Shown one piece after another: positions 1-7,667 of a stretch of 21,187 bases of DNA (position 1 is its first letter; the number at the start of each line of letters is the position of its first letter). The stretch covers positions 1 through 21,187 of the forward strand of contig CAYNQF010000040.1 of NCBI GenBank assembly GCA_964399265.1, given 5' to 3'. Position numbers and translations under genes: made by a program. This stretch comes from WJLY01 sp964399265. GTDB lineage: Bacteria; Joyebacterota; Joyebacteria; Joyebacterales; Joyebacteraceae. The notes below the pieces were generated by a model, which saw only the letters and a program-made list of their open reading frames with translations, did no database searches and was not told the origin of the DNA.

Positions 1-426
1 CTCGTGCTCATGAGCGTGACCAAGGACGCCGAGCGCGTGGGCGACATGTGCAAGAACATGCTCGAGGTCGCGGAGGCCCGCGGAGGCGCGCTGCCGGCGG
101 GGAAGTACAGGGACCGCTTCAGCGCTCTGCTGGACGAGACACAGGGACTGTTCGCTCCGACGGCGAAGGCGTTCGCCGACTCCGACAGGGAGCTGGGAGA
201 GCAGGCGGTGCAACTCGGGAGGACGCTCGCGCGCAAGTACGACGAGGTCATCGACGACCTGCTCGACAGCGACGTACCGACGCGAGACGCCGTGCTGATG
301 GCGCTCCTAGCGCGATACCTGAAGCGGCTGTGCCTCCACCTCTCCAACATCGCGACGAGCGTCGTGATGCCTCTTCACAGGCTGGACTACTTCGACGAGG
401 ACGAGGCCAGGCGGAACCGCAATTAG
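1..426 (+). CDS. PhoU-domain protein, C-terminal part (5' end outside window)
   Basis: The reading frame is open at the left edge and ends at a TAG at 424-426, so the true start is outside. About 141 residues remain. Near the visible start is a PhoU helix signature, DAERVGDMCKNM, matching the family pattern E-R-[IV]-[GA]-D. A second PhoU-like helix, RYLKRLCLHLSNIATSV, follows about 90 residues later and resembles the end of the second three-helix repeat. This second copy has lost the acidic residues (E and D replaced by K and L) that normally help bind the metal cluster. PhoU proteins modulate phosphate uptake with the PstSCAB transporter and PhoR. The same domain also forms the C-terminus of NptA-like Na/phosphate cotransporters, which cannot be excluded because the N-terminus is missing. 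The gene is convergent with the flippase downstream. Confidence 0.8.
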   Translation, partial: LVLMSVTKDAERVGDMCKNMLEVAEARGGALPAGKYRDRFSALLDETQGLFAPTAKAFADSDRELGEQAVQLGRTLARKYDEVIDDLLDSDVPTRDAVLMALLARYLKRLCLHLSNIATSVVMPLHRLDYFDEDEARRNRN

Positions 427-461
427 CCGGCAGGTCACTGCTGTAGCTTTCGGTCGGTTCG

Positions 462-487
462 GATGCGCGCGGTTCGCCGCGCGCATC
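462..487. terminator. Hairpin between convergent genes
   Basis: A perfect 11-base inverted repeat, GATGCGCGCGG at 462-472 and CCGCGCGCATC at 477-487, closes a four-base TTCG loop. It lies in the 64-base gap between the PhoU-domain gene (ends 426) and the flippase gene (ends 491, opposite strand), where a bidirectional terminator is expected. There is no clear T tract on either side, so intrinsic termination is inferred from position and stem strength. Confidence 0.6.
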
Positions 488-490
488 GCG

Positions 491-2020
491 CTACTCCGGC
501 CTTCCACGACCGAACACCTTCCCGAGCACCGACGACCAGACCATCCTGTCGTCGTCGCTCACGCCGAGGAGCAGTATCAGGATCGCGGCCACGGCGTAGG
601 ATGCGAACAGGGTCGCCAGTGACCAGTACCACTCCCGCGGGACGCCGAGCCCGTGCTTCGTCGCGATCGCGAGGCCGATGAGCACGGCCCCTGTCACCAG
701 GATCTTCCACGACGAGCGGTCGAAGGGGAACACGTGCAGAAGCGCGCGGCCTTCCGCGAGCCTCGCCACGTTGACGAGGACGATGGAGGCGCCGGTCGCT
801 ATCGCCGCGCCAAGAAGCCCCATCCTGGGAACGAGCAGGACGTTCAGGACGGCGCTGACAATCGCCATTGCGAGGATGTTGTAGACGTTGAACCTCTGGA
901 AATTCGTCATCGCGAGACAGCTCGACACCTGGCCCGCGGTGCTGTCAACGACCTGTGCCCCTGCCAGTACGACCAGCGCGCCGTATCCGACGACGAACTC
1001 CTCGCCGAATATCGACAGGACGCCCTCTCCCGACACCAGCAGCCACGCGAAGACGGGAAGCGTGAGCAGCACAACCCAGCGAGTGATCGTGTCAAGCAGC
1101 GATCTCATGAGGTCGACGCCGCCCCTGTGGTAGACGTCGGCGATGATCGGAGAGAATATCGCGTTCCACGAGAACGTGAAAAGCGTCGCGAGGCTCGCGA
1201 GCAGGACCACGACGTTGAAGATGCCCACGTCGGCGGACGGCAGGTAGTAGCCGAGGGCGAGCCTTCCGCTCTGGAGCATCACGAAGGCCGTTCCGGTCTC
1301 GGCGAGCATCTGAGCGGAGTAGCCGAGGAACCTGCCGCGCGGAACGCCTTCGCCGGCGCCGCGAAGAAGGAACGGTCCGCTCCGCCTCAGGAAGGCCGCC
1401 GTCAGTACGGCCGACACGCCGCACGCGACCGCCGCGGCCGCAACGATCCCTCCCAGCCTGTATCCGAGAAGGAAGAGCGCCAGGAAGATGACGAGCCTCG
1501 GCACGCGCAGTCCGAGTTCGAGGCCGATGATGCTGCGGCGCATGTCCTTGAGCGCACGCAGCGCGGCCGACATGAGCCTGGCGAGCGTGTACGGGAGCAT
1601 GGCGAAGGCGATCACGAGGAGCGCGCTCTCGAGCCGCGGTTCCTTGAAGAGGGCGTTCGCGACGAACCCACGCGTCAGTATGATGGCGACCGTCCCGGCC
1701 GCCCCCGCGAGAGCGCCGAAGCGCATGCCGAACCGGAAGACCGAGCGCGCCCGGCCCTCCTCCCCCCGCCCCCGGTACATCGATATGTACCGAACGAAGC
1801 CGCCCTCGATTCCGAACGTGGTGAGGATGGAGACAGCCATCACGACGGTCCACGCGAGGACGTAGACGCCGAGCACGTCGGCGCCCAAGAGTCTGGCGAC
1901 CACCGCGTTGGCTACGAAGCCGAAGGCGAGAGCGAAGGCCTGGCCGAAGAACGTGAAGCCGGCCTCCCGCGTCGCCTTGGAGAGGTACCCCTTGTACTCG
2001 ACGTGGCTCTGATCGTTCAA
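491..2020 (-). CDS. Polysaccharide flippase (Wzx/MATE-like, MOP superfamily)
   Basis: 509 residues with about 12-14 hydrophobic segments spread over the whole length and no large soluble domain. The N-terminal segment (FTFFGQAFALAFGFVANAVV then ARLLGADVLGVYVLAW) is the usual opening of oligosaccharide flippases: a membrane helix followed by 'ARLLG...G.Y'. Such proteins move lipid-linked sugar units across the inner membrane. The start is a TTG at 2018-2020; no ATG or GTG lies in frame nearby, and a GGAG about 12 bases upstream is a weak ribosome site. Translation may be coupled to the preceding acetyltransferase gene, whose stop ends 7 bases upstream. It is the last gene of the four-gene minus-strand unit. 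A second, clearly divergent flippase lies at 17170-18504. The substrate is unknown. Confidence 0.87.
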   Translation of the reverse strand: MNDQSHVEYKGYLSKATREAGFTFFGQAFALAFGFVANAVVARLLGADVLGVYVLAWTVVMAVSILTTFGIEGGFVRYISMYRGRGEEGRARSVFRFGMRFGALAGAAGTVAIILTRGFVANALFKEPRLESALLVIAFAMLPYTLARLMSAALRALKDMRRSIIGLELGLRVPRLVIFLALFLLGYRLGGIVAAAAVACGVSAVLTAAFLRRSGPFLLRGAGEGVPRGRFLGYSAQMLAETGTAFVMLQSGRLALGYYLPSADVGIFNVVVLLASLATLFTFSWNAIFSPIIADVYHRGGVDLMRSLLDTITRWVVLLTLPVFAWLLVSGEGVLSIFGEEFVVGYGALVVLAGAQVVDSTAGQVSSCLAMTNFQRFNVYNILAMAIVSAVLNVLLVPRMGLLGAAIATGASIVLVNVARLAEGRALLHVFPFDRSSWKILVTGAVLIGLAIATKHGLGVPREWYWSLATLFASYAVAAILILLLGVSDDDRMVWSSVLGKVFGRGRPE

Positions 2021-2027
2021 GGGACGC

Positions 2028-3092
2028 TCATTCTCCGCGGAGGATCTTCTTGGCGATGGGTTTGACGCGGGCCTCCTTGAGGTACTTCACGGCTCCGGAC
2101 ACGCCCGCGGGATAGAGGTGGAGGTTGACGTGCTCCCTTTCCCCCGTCGCCCACTCGCTCTTCCAGCGGGAGGGCTCGCCCAGGAAGTCCACGCGGTTCA
2201 GATTCATCTCGAAAGCGTCGGTGACCAGATAGTGGAACAGAGGAGTTCCGGGCGAGAACTCGCCGTACTTTTCGTCGAACGACGTCTTCAACGCGTACAT
2301 CACGTCGCCGTAGACGACGCCCAAGACGAACGCGAACATCGTCCCGTCGCGCTCCAGCCAGACGGGATGGAGCCAGCCGAGGTCGGCGAAAGCCCCGCAC
2401 ATCAGGTGGTAGAAGTCCTCGAGGCCCCGCCCGCGGATCGAGGTGCCGTTGCGCTCCTTCCAGCTTCGCGTCTCCACGTCCACGAACGCGTCCACGAGCG
2501 AGTCGACGTCGACCGACTCGTCGAGCCGACGCACGGACATGCCCTCGATGTTCTCTATCTTCCTGACGCGCTTCCTCCACCTGGCGACGCGCTTGGTCGT
2601 GCGCGTGGCGAGGTAGTCCTCCCATGAGCCCGTGATCTCGAGATAGGGAGAGGTCCGGCTCTCGGTCTCATCGACGAGATACCCGGCCGACCTCGCGCAC
2701 TTCGTGACCTCAGATCTTGTCCTGGAGCCGGACGGGACGCTCTTGAGCACGATCTCCCGGCCATCCGCGCGCACGGCCTCGAGCACGTTCGCCACGAACG
2801 GCAGCGTGTCCGCGTCCCCGAGCAGGAACTCGCCTCGCAGCGACAGAAAGTTCACCGCCAGTTCAGCCGGCCCATCGGAAGGCAGGAAAAGAGGCGCCAG
2901 GGCGACGGGGTCGCCGTCCGAGTACCCTACGAACACTCGAATCGAGCAGTCGCGCGCGAACTCGGCGCCCCACGCCCGGACCCACACGAGTGAGGTGAAC
3001 ACGCTCGGGCTCGCACCCGCCTCCTCCAACGCTCTCCACGTGGAGGTCGGCTCGTTGTCTTCCAGGTTGTTGAACTCGCGGAATTCGAGCAT
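2028..3092 (-). CDS. CelD/BcsL-type GNAT acetyltransferase
   Basis: About 354 residues with the layout of the CelD/BcsL acetyltransferase family (GNAT_6): an N-terminal half beginning with FREFNNLEDNE and containing SVFTSLVWVRAWGAEF, then a basic stretch TKRVARWRKRVRKIENI, then a GNAT fold with VDVETRSWKERNGTSI and a conserved end DFLGEPSRWKSEWATG. Family members are linked to exopolysaccharide or cellulose production and are thought to acylate sugars or peptides; the substrate here is unknown. FemAB-type aminoacyl transferases are a related alternative. The ATG at 3090-3092 is preferred because GAGGTGA stands just upstream; an in-frame GTG at 3096-3098 is the alternative. It lies between the oxidase (54-base gap) and the flippase (7-base gap), so co-transcription is likely. 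That context supports a role in surface polysaccharide modification. Confidence 0.82.
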   Translation of the reverse strand: MLEFREFNNLEDNEPTSTWRALEEAGASPSVFTSLVWVRAWGAEFARDCSIRVFVGYSDGDPVALAPLFLPSDGPAELAVNFLSLRGEFLLGDADTLPFVANVLEAVRADGREIVLKSVPSGSRTRSEVTKCARSAGYLVDETESRTSPYLEITGSWEDYLATRTTKRVARWRKRVRKIENIEGMSVRRLDESVDVDSLVDAFVDVETRSWKERNGTSIRGRGLEDFYHLMCGAFADLGWLHPVWLERDGTMFAFVLGVVYGDVMYALKTSFDEKYGEFSPGTPLFHYLVTDAFEMNLNRVDFLGEPSRWKSEWATGEREHVNLHLYPAGVSGAVKYLKEARVKPIAKKILRGE

Positions 3093-3146
3093 CTTCACCT
3101 CGATGGAGAGCGTGTCGCCTGACGATGCCCCGGGCGGCGGCCCTCA

Positions 3147-4790
3147 TCAATCACCGGAACGCAGCAGCTCCGCCGGGAACATGACGCCCCTGTTGAGAAC
3201 GCCCTGAGGGTCGAGGGCACGCTTCACCGCGGCCATCTCCTCCAGCCCACCGTCCCCGTACATTACGCGCAGGAACTCGTGTTTGAGCCTGCCTATGCCG
3301 TGTTCTGCAGAAACCGTGCCGCCCAGCTCGACTGCCCGCGTGGCGACGGCGGTGGCGAGTTCCTTGCCATCGGCCAGTTCGGCCGGGTCGCGCGGCATGA
3401 TGTTGAGATGAAGGTGACTGTCGCCTATGTGTCCGAAGACGATGTAGCGAAGGCCGCTTGGATCGAGCAACTCCCTGCAGTATGCAAGCATGCCCCTTAG
3501 CTCGCCGGAGGGTACGGCGGCGTCCGTGCCGACCTTGTGGATCTCCGGGTGCCGTGCCTTGGCTCTGGCGATGGTCGAGTTGACCTCCTCGGCCACGCCG
3601 TGCCGGAGGGCCTTGAGCCTCACGATCTCCGACTCCTCGAGCCCTCCCCAGGTCCGGTCCATCGAGGACCCGTGGGCCGAGAGGATGGCCTCCCAGACCT
3701 CGTACAGGTCCAGGAGGTCGGCCTCCGTGTAGTCCTGCTCGAAGATGATGCCGGCGCGGGCGTCGTCCGGCAGGTCGGGTATCTCGGACCCCTGTCCCTC
3801 CTCGGCCTTGCGCTCTCTCAAAAAGTCCAGGCTCCGCGAGTCGAAGAACTCCAGGGCGAGCGGGTCCGCCTCGCCCCTCGCCTGCTCCACGAAGGCGACG
3901 GCGTCCTCGTCGGAGTCGAAGAACGCGAGGGCGCTCAGGATGCCCTCCGGCCTCCTGGTGAGCATGACGCGAACCTCGGTGATGACGCCGAGCGTTCCCT
4001 CGGAACCGACGAAGAGGTCGACCAGGTCCATGCCGGGACTCGAGAAGTACCCCGCCGCGTTCTTCGTCGCGGGCATTCGGTAGGACGGCACATCGAATGT
4101 CACGGACCCGCCGGTGGTCCGTACCTCGAACCTGCGGCCGGAGGCGCGGCAGACGCCTCTGTCCACGTCGACTACCTCGCCGCACGGCAGGACCACGCGG
4201 AGCCCCGCCACGTGGCGTCTGGTCGCCCCGTACCTGAAGCTGCGGGCGCCCGACGCGTTCGTCGCGACGGTCGCCCCGAGATGCGCGGTATCCTCGGTGG
4301 GATCGGGTGGATAGAAGAAGCCTCGCTCGTCGGAGGTCATGGCTTCGAGCGCATCGCGGCTCTCCGCATCCAGCGCCGCCGGGTCCAGACCGAGGTCGCC
4401 GGACTCGAGCCTCTCGCGGAGCCTCGCCACTGAGATGCCGGGCTGCGCACGGACCACGAACCGGCCATCGTCCGACCTCGACACTCCGAGGATGCGGTCC
4501 ATGCGCTCGAGAGACAGCAGCGTGCCGCGCGGTGGAACGGCTCCGCCGACGATGCCGGTCCTGCCGGCCGAGACGGTAACCTCGCCGTCGCGCTCCCGCG
4601 CGTCGTCGAGAGTCTCCGCGACCTGAAGCTCGTCGGCCGCGAGCACGAGTCTCTCGGCGTCGGCCGGGCCGTATCTCGACTCATCGGACAGGTAGTCCGA
4701 GTACGATTCCCGGATCCTCTCCGGCGAGTCTATGATGACCGGTTCGCCCCCGCCGGCCGCAGGCGGAACGCTCGAGATGGAGTTGCCCAA
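3147..4790 (-). CDS. FAD-linked oxidase, GlcD/D-lactate dehydrogenase family
   Basis: 547 residues, two-domain flavoprotein of the vanillyl-alcohol-oxidase type. The FAD-binding part shows VTVSAGRTGIVGGAVP (about 71-86), PDPTEDTAHLGATVATNASG (about 162-181) and FRYGATRRHVAGLRVVLP (about 185-202). The C-terminal oxidase domain carries GHIGDSHLHLNI (about 453-464) and SAEHGIGRLK (494-503), the histidine-bearing motifs of glycolate/D-lactate/2-hydroxyglutarate dehydrogenases. It probably oxidises a D-2-hydroxyacid and passes electrons to an acceptor; substrate and acceptor cannot be read from sequence. The start is TTG at 4788-4790 with GGAGGA a few bases upstream. It follows the peptidase gene by 21 bases. 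No cysteine-rich iron-sulfur partner (GlcF-like) is adjacent, which differs from a glc operon. Confidence 0.88.
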   Translation of the reverse strand: MGNSISSVPPAAGGGEPVIIDSPERIRESYSDYLSDESRYGPADAERLVLAADELQVAETLDDARERDGEVTVSAGRTGIVGGAVPPRGTLLSLERMDRILGVSRSDDGRFVVRAQPGISVARLRERLESGDLGLDPAALDAESRDALEAMTSDERGFFYPPDPTEDTAHLGATVATNASGARSFRYGATRRHVAGLRVVLPCGEVVDVDRGVCRASGRRFEVRTTGGSVTFDVPSYRMPATKNAAGYFSSPGMDLVDLFVGSEGTLGVITEVRVMLTRRPEGILSALAFFDSDEDAVAFVEQARGEADPLALEFFDSRSLDFLRERKAEEGQGSEIPDLPDDARAGIIFEQDYTEADLLDLYEVWEAILSAHGSSMDRTWGGLEESEIVRLKALRHGVAEEVNSTIARAKARHPEIHKVGTDAAVPSGELRGMLAYCRELLDPSGLRYIVFGHIGDSHLHLNIMPRDPAELADGKELATAVATRAVELGGTVSAEHGIGRLKHEFLRVMYGDGGLEEMAAVKRALDPQGVLNRGVMFPAELLRSGD

Positions 4791-4811
4791 TCTTCCTCCG
4801 CTCGGGGGCCG

Positions 4812-6038
4812 CTAGACCTCGAAGACGAGGCCGCGCGGGAAGTTCGTCATGTTCTCGATCTGGCCGCCCTCGGTGACATGGTAGACGTCCTCGATCCGCA
4901 TGCCGAACCCCTTGTCCGGGAAGTAGAGGCCGGGCTCGAATGTGAACACGGAGCCCACGTCGAGCGTGTCCTCGTTCCCGACCGCGTCGGACAGAGTCGG
5001 CTTCTCGTGGATCTGGAGGCCGATGCCGTGACCCAGGCTGTGGACGTATCCGTTCGTGACCTGGGGGTTCGTTCTGGGCGTCTCGTACCCTCGCGACTCG
5101 AAGAACTCGCAGACCTTCGTCTGGTAGATCGACGCCTTCTCGCCGATCTTCATCTGGACCGAGACCTGGTCGAAGCACTCCTCGAGGTCGTGATACGCCT
5201 TCAGGATCTCGTCCGACGCGTGCCCGAAGACGAGCGTGCGTGTGAAATCGAAGAAGTACCCGCTCCCCTGTTCCTGAGGGAAGATGTCGAAGACGATCGT
5301 CTTTCCGACCTGGATCGGGTCCGGGTCGTGCCCCCTGCTGTGAGGTATGCCGGCATCCCTTCCGATGGCGAAGATCGTGTCGACCTCTTCGATGAGCTTG
5401 CGGCCGGCCAGAGCCATCCGGATCTCGGACTTGCAGTCGCCGATCGTGAGCGGTTCCCCGTCGCTCTTCATGAACGTGTCACCACTGAGTTCGTGGGAGC
5501 GGATGTAGTCAACGATGTGCTGGACGACCTCCTTGGTCTTCCTGCCGACCTCGCGGATCCTCGCGACCTCCTCGTGTCCCTTGGTCATCCGGGCCGTCAG
5601 GAAGACGTCGTCCGTCAGTTCGCCCGCTACGGTCACGTTCGGCAGGCCCTTGTCAAGGGCGTTCAGGAAGAGCCAGCTGGAGCCTACGCCGCCAAGGCCG
5701 TAGAAGGCCGTGCGTCCCGACACGCCCTGGTCCTCGAAGATGGCCTTGTAGTAGCCGACCTGCGCCTTCTGACGGTCGCCGGCTGCTTCCTTCAGGATCT
5801 TCATGTAGTCGTAGCGCGACGTGTCGATCGTCTCGAGTCCGCTTGCGGCCGCCTCTTCGCGCTCCATCGACGCGCAGAGCAGGACTGGGTCCTTCCCGCG
5901 CTTTTTGATGACGACCGCGTGGCTGATGGCGGCGCCGTTGACCAGGTAGTACATCGTCGCGCTGCCCTTCACGGGCCCGATCACGACGGCAACATCTATC
6001 CCTCTCTCTTCCATAAGCCCGTCTATGTCTCGCTTCAC
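4812..6038 (-). CDS. M24 family metallopeptidase (Xaa-Pro aminopeptidase-like)
   Basis: 408 residues from a GTG at 6036-6038 with GGAGG seven bases upstream. The frame is open for another 186 bases upstream, but those codons look non-coding and lack a comparable ribosome site. Residues 1-150 form a creatinase-like N-terminal domain. The rest is the pita-bread M24 domain with all five metal ligands: D251 (FDIFPQ), D264 (FFDFTRT), H337 (HSLGHGIG), E368 (FTFEPGLY) and E383 (RIEDVY). The family removes an N-terminal residue ahead of proline, usually with two Mn or Co ions. No signal peptide is visible, so it should be cytoplasmic. It is the first gene of the four-gene unit and has a promoter candidate about 95 bases upstream. 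Creatinase-like activity is a less likely alternative. Confidence 0.9.
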   Translation of the reverse strand: MKRDIDGLMEERGIDVAVVIGPVKGSATMYYLVNGAAISHAVVIKKRGKDPVLLCASMEREEAAASGLETIDTSRYDYMKILKEAAGDRQKAQVGYYKAIFEDQGVSGRTAFYGLGGVGSSWLFLNALDKGLPNVTVAGELTDDVFLTARMTKGHEEVARIREVGRKTKEVVQHIVDYIRSHELSGDTFMKSDGEPLTIGDCKSEIRMALAGRKLIEEVDTIFAIGRDAGIPHSRGHDPDPIQVGKTIVFDIFPQEQGSGYFFDFTRTLVFGHASDEILKAYHDLEECFDQVSVQMKIGEKASIYQTKVCEFFESRGYETPRTNPQVTNGYVHSLGHGIGLQIHEKPTLSDAVGNEDTLDVGSVFTFEPGLYFPDKGFGMRIEDVYHVTEGGQIENMTNFPRGLVFEV

Positions 6039-6130
6039 GTCTGCGCCTCCGGTCGTGTCGGTTGATGCGCTCTTCCGGTCTCCGCGCTCGCGGTTTCCGG
6101 GCCGTCTCCCCAGGATCATCAGGTTCGTAC

Positions 6131-6159
6131 ATGATACAGCGGGCCGAGACGGTTGGCCA
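6131..6159 (-). promoter_or_regulatory. Candidate sigma70-type promoter of the peptidase-to-flippase unit
   Basis: Read on the minus strand, TGGCCA (6154-6159, 4 of 6 to TTGACA) is followed after 17 bases by TATCAT (6131-6136, 5 of 6 to TATAAT). Transcription would begin near 6124, leaving a leader of about 86 bases before the GTG at 6038. The site lies in the 208-base gap between the methyltransferase stop and the peptidase start. The rest of that gap is GC-rich and holds no recognisable gene. Assignment rests on sequence match only. Confidence 0.4.
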
Positions 6160-6246
6160 CACGCCATTGGGCCCGGCCGGCCGCCGCTGCTCCCGCACGG
6201 CAACGTACCGCGCGGTCCGGACACCGCCGTGGCGCCGTCCGCCCTC

Positions 6247-7023
6247 TCACTTCGACCTCAGTATGTGGTAGAGGTTCCCCATCTCGCCGGTCACGTGCGT
6301 GTCGACCGGCAACCTCTCGAAACCCTCCGAGTAGAGCGCCTCGTATTCGAGCGTGCCCGACCCTTTGACGAGTTCCCTGAACTCGTCGTCGCGCCAGAGG
6401 CGCATCGTCTCGCGGAAGACGTGGACGGCCCGCTCCCCTTCGGACTCGACCTGCATCGTGCAGACCTGATGGGACAGCCCGGCATCCGGGTCATCCCGCT
6501 CGATGCGCCACGTCGTGGTCACGCTGACCCCCTCGCGCTCGAGCGTCCAGACGCTGCCCTCCGACGAGGGTCGTCCCTCATGCCGGCAGGAGATGTGCAC
6601 GATGTATACGCCGCCGGGCTTGAGCGAGGTCCCCGTGTTGCGGAGGTGCGCGACGATGTCGTCGTCCGAAAGCAGATAGCCGATGCTGTTGATCGAGTTC
6701 AGAGCCGCGTCGAACTCTCGTTCGAAGAGCGCGGTCGTCATGTCGCCTTCGACCGCGGCGGCCGCAGCGGGATCGCCGAGTTCGTCAATCCTCGCGCGCG
6801 CGTAGGCGAGCATCGTGGGACTTCTGTCGTACCCGGTCACCGAGTAACCGTGCCTCGGGAGTGCGAGCAGGAAACGGCCCGTCCCGCAGCACGGCTCGAG
6901 GATGCGCTTTACCGGGAACGGAACGTGCTCCGCGAACACGCGCCCGAAGAACTTGATCTCGGGATCGAGGTCCCAAGTGAATGCTATGTCATAGTGCTCG
7001 GGATGAGTGTAGAGCTCGCTAAT
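6247..7023 (-). CDS. Class I SAM-dependent methyltransferase with probable ATT start
   Basis: Motif I is ILEPCCGTGRFLLALPRHGY with the acidic post-I residue in VTGYDRSPTM; later come EGDMTT and LKPGGVYIVHIS, all typical of small-molecule methyltransferases. The first conventional start in frame is a GTG at 6937-6939, giving 230 residues. Upstream of it the frame continues with SELYTHPEHYDIAFTWD, the usual N-terminus of this family (LY..PE.YD.AF). Between the in-frame TAG at 7114-7116 and that segment there is no ATG, GTG or TTG. The best candidate is an ATT at 7021-7023 with GGAGG four bases upstream, giving 258 residues. It follows the hydrogenase protease by 90 bases on the same strand. The substrate is unknown; a role in hydrogenase biogenesis is not indicated. 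A base error in the assembly is the main alternative explanation for the start. Confidence 0.82.
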   Translation of the reverse strand: MSELYTHPEHYDIAFTWDLDPEIKFFGRVFAEHVPFPVKRILEPCCGTGRFLLALPRHGYSVTGYDRSPTMLAYARARIDELGDPAAAAAVEGDMTTALFEREFDAALNSINSIGYLLSDDDIVAHLRNTGTSLKPGGVYIVHISCRHEGRPSSEGSVWTLEREGVSVTTTWRIERDDPDAGLSHQVCTMQVESEGERAVHVFRETMRLWRDDEFRELVKGSGTLEYEALYSEGFERLPVDTHVTGEMGNLYHILRSK

Positions 7024-7113
7024 CGTGCCTCCGTCATCGCATGCCCTGCCGCGGCGCCCGCCGAACGTCGGCGCGCCATGTCGCGCGCCCTCCCGCGGCG
7101 GGCGGGGTGGGCG

Positions 7114-7584
7114 CTACGAGTCCCTCTCTCCGAAGACCTCCACGGCTATCTCATCGACGACCGAGTCGAGGCATGCCTCCAGTTCAGGCGTGAGGTCCTC
7201 CCCGAACGTGAGGGTGTCGACCACCTCTATGGCATAGATCCTCACCTCCTCGGGGACGTCCATGCCCTGTGAGCGCCCGAGCGCGAGGACAGTGGCCAGG
7301 TTCAGGCCATGCGGCGAGTTGGAGTGGATCGACCTGCCGAGGTCGGCGAGGTCCATGCGGTGTATGGTGCCGGGCTCGGCCCCCGTCAGGATCGAGTCCA
7401 CGATCACTAGGCGCTCGTACCCCAGCGACTCCTCGAGCAACGTGAAGCCGGCCTCCTCGTTGTACCCGAAGTCCGCGCCCTCGAGCCCGCCGAACCGCTC
7501 CTCGAGCCGGCGCGTCACGACAAGGCCGATCGTGTCGTCCGAGAGTATCGAGTTGCCCACGCCGAGGACGAGCGTCCTGCGCAT
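7114..7584 (-). CDS. [NiFe] hydrogenase maturation protease (HybD/HycI family)
   Basis: 156 residues, the usual family length. It begins LVLGVGNSILSDDTIG, the glycine-rich N-terminus of hydrogenase endopeptidases. Positions aligning with the nickel-contacting residues of E. coli HybD (E16, D62, H93) are D17, D63 (VIVDSI) and H92 (SPHGLNL). The protease checks nickel insertion and then trims the C-terminus of the large subunit, so its natural target is the neighbour at 7668-9140. The ATG at 7582-7584 has GGAGG seven bases upstream. An 83-base gap containing a strong hairpin separates it from the large-subunit gene, so its expression may be lower than that of the structural genes. No hypABCDEF genes are in the window. 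Confidence 0.92.
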   Translation of the reverse strand: MRRTLVLGVGNSILSDDTIGLVVTRRLEERFGGLEGADFGYNEEAGFTLLEESLGYERLVIVDSILTGAEPGTIHRMDLADLGRSIHSNSPHGLNLATVLALGRSQGMDVPEEVRIYAIEVVDTLTFGEDLTPELEACLDSVVDEIAVEVFGERDS

Positions 7585-7608
7585 TCGTGCCCCTCCACCA
7601 AGAAGAGA

Positions 7609-7638
7609 CCCCGGCGCGGATGCTCACCCGCGCCGGGG
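7609..7638 (-). terminator. Intercistronic hairpin behind the hydrogenase large-subunit gene
   Basis: A perfect 11-base inverted repeat (CCCCGGCGCGG at 7609-7619, CCGCGCCGGGG at 7628-7638) encloses an 8-base loop. On the minus strand the stem is followed by TCTCTTCTT, a pyrimidine-rich tail that fits a partial intrinsic terminator. It lies 29 bases after the large-subunit stop and ends 24 bases before the protease start. It could end most transcripts after the large subunit, or protect its mRNA 3' end. Confidence 0.6.
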
Positions 7639-7667
7639 CCACCGGCTATCCGCGAGCCTCTGCCGCG

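Noticed and set aside
653..2065. Long plus-strand open frame (470 codons) opposite the flippase gene
   Set aside because: Its translation is rich in Arg, Glu, His and Asp without any domain, as expected of a shadow frame in GC-rich DNA. The minus-strand frame is a clear membrane protein.
6039..6224. N-terminal extension of the M24 peptidase to an upstream start at 6224
   Set aside because: The extra 62 codons lack similarity to peptidases and have no good ribosome site. GTG 6038 has GGAGG at ideal spacing.
4878..7272. Two long plus-strand open frames (395 and 415 codons) opposite peptidase, methyltransferase and protease
   Set aside because: They run antisense across several well-supported genes and an intergenic gap, have no ribosome site, and show no recognisable motif.
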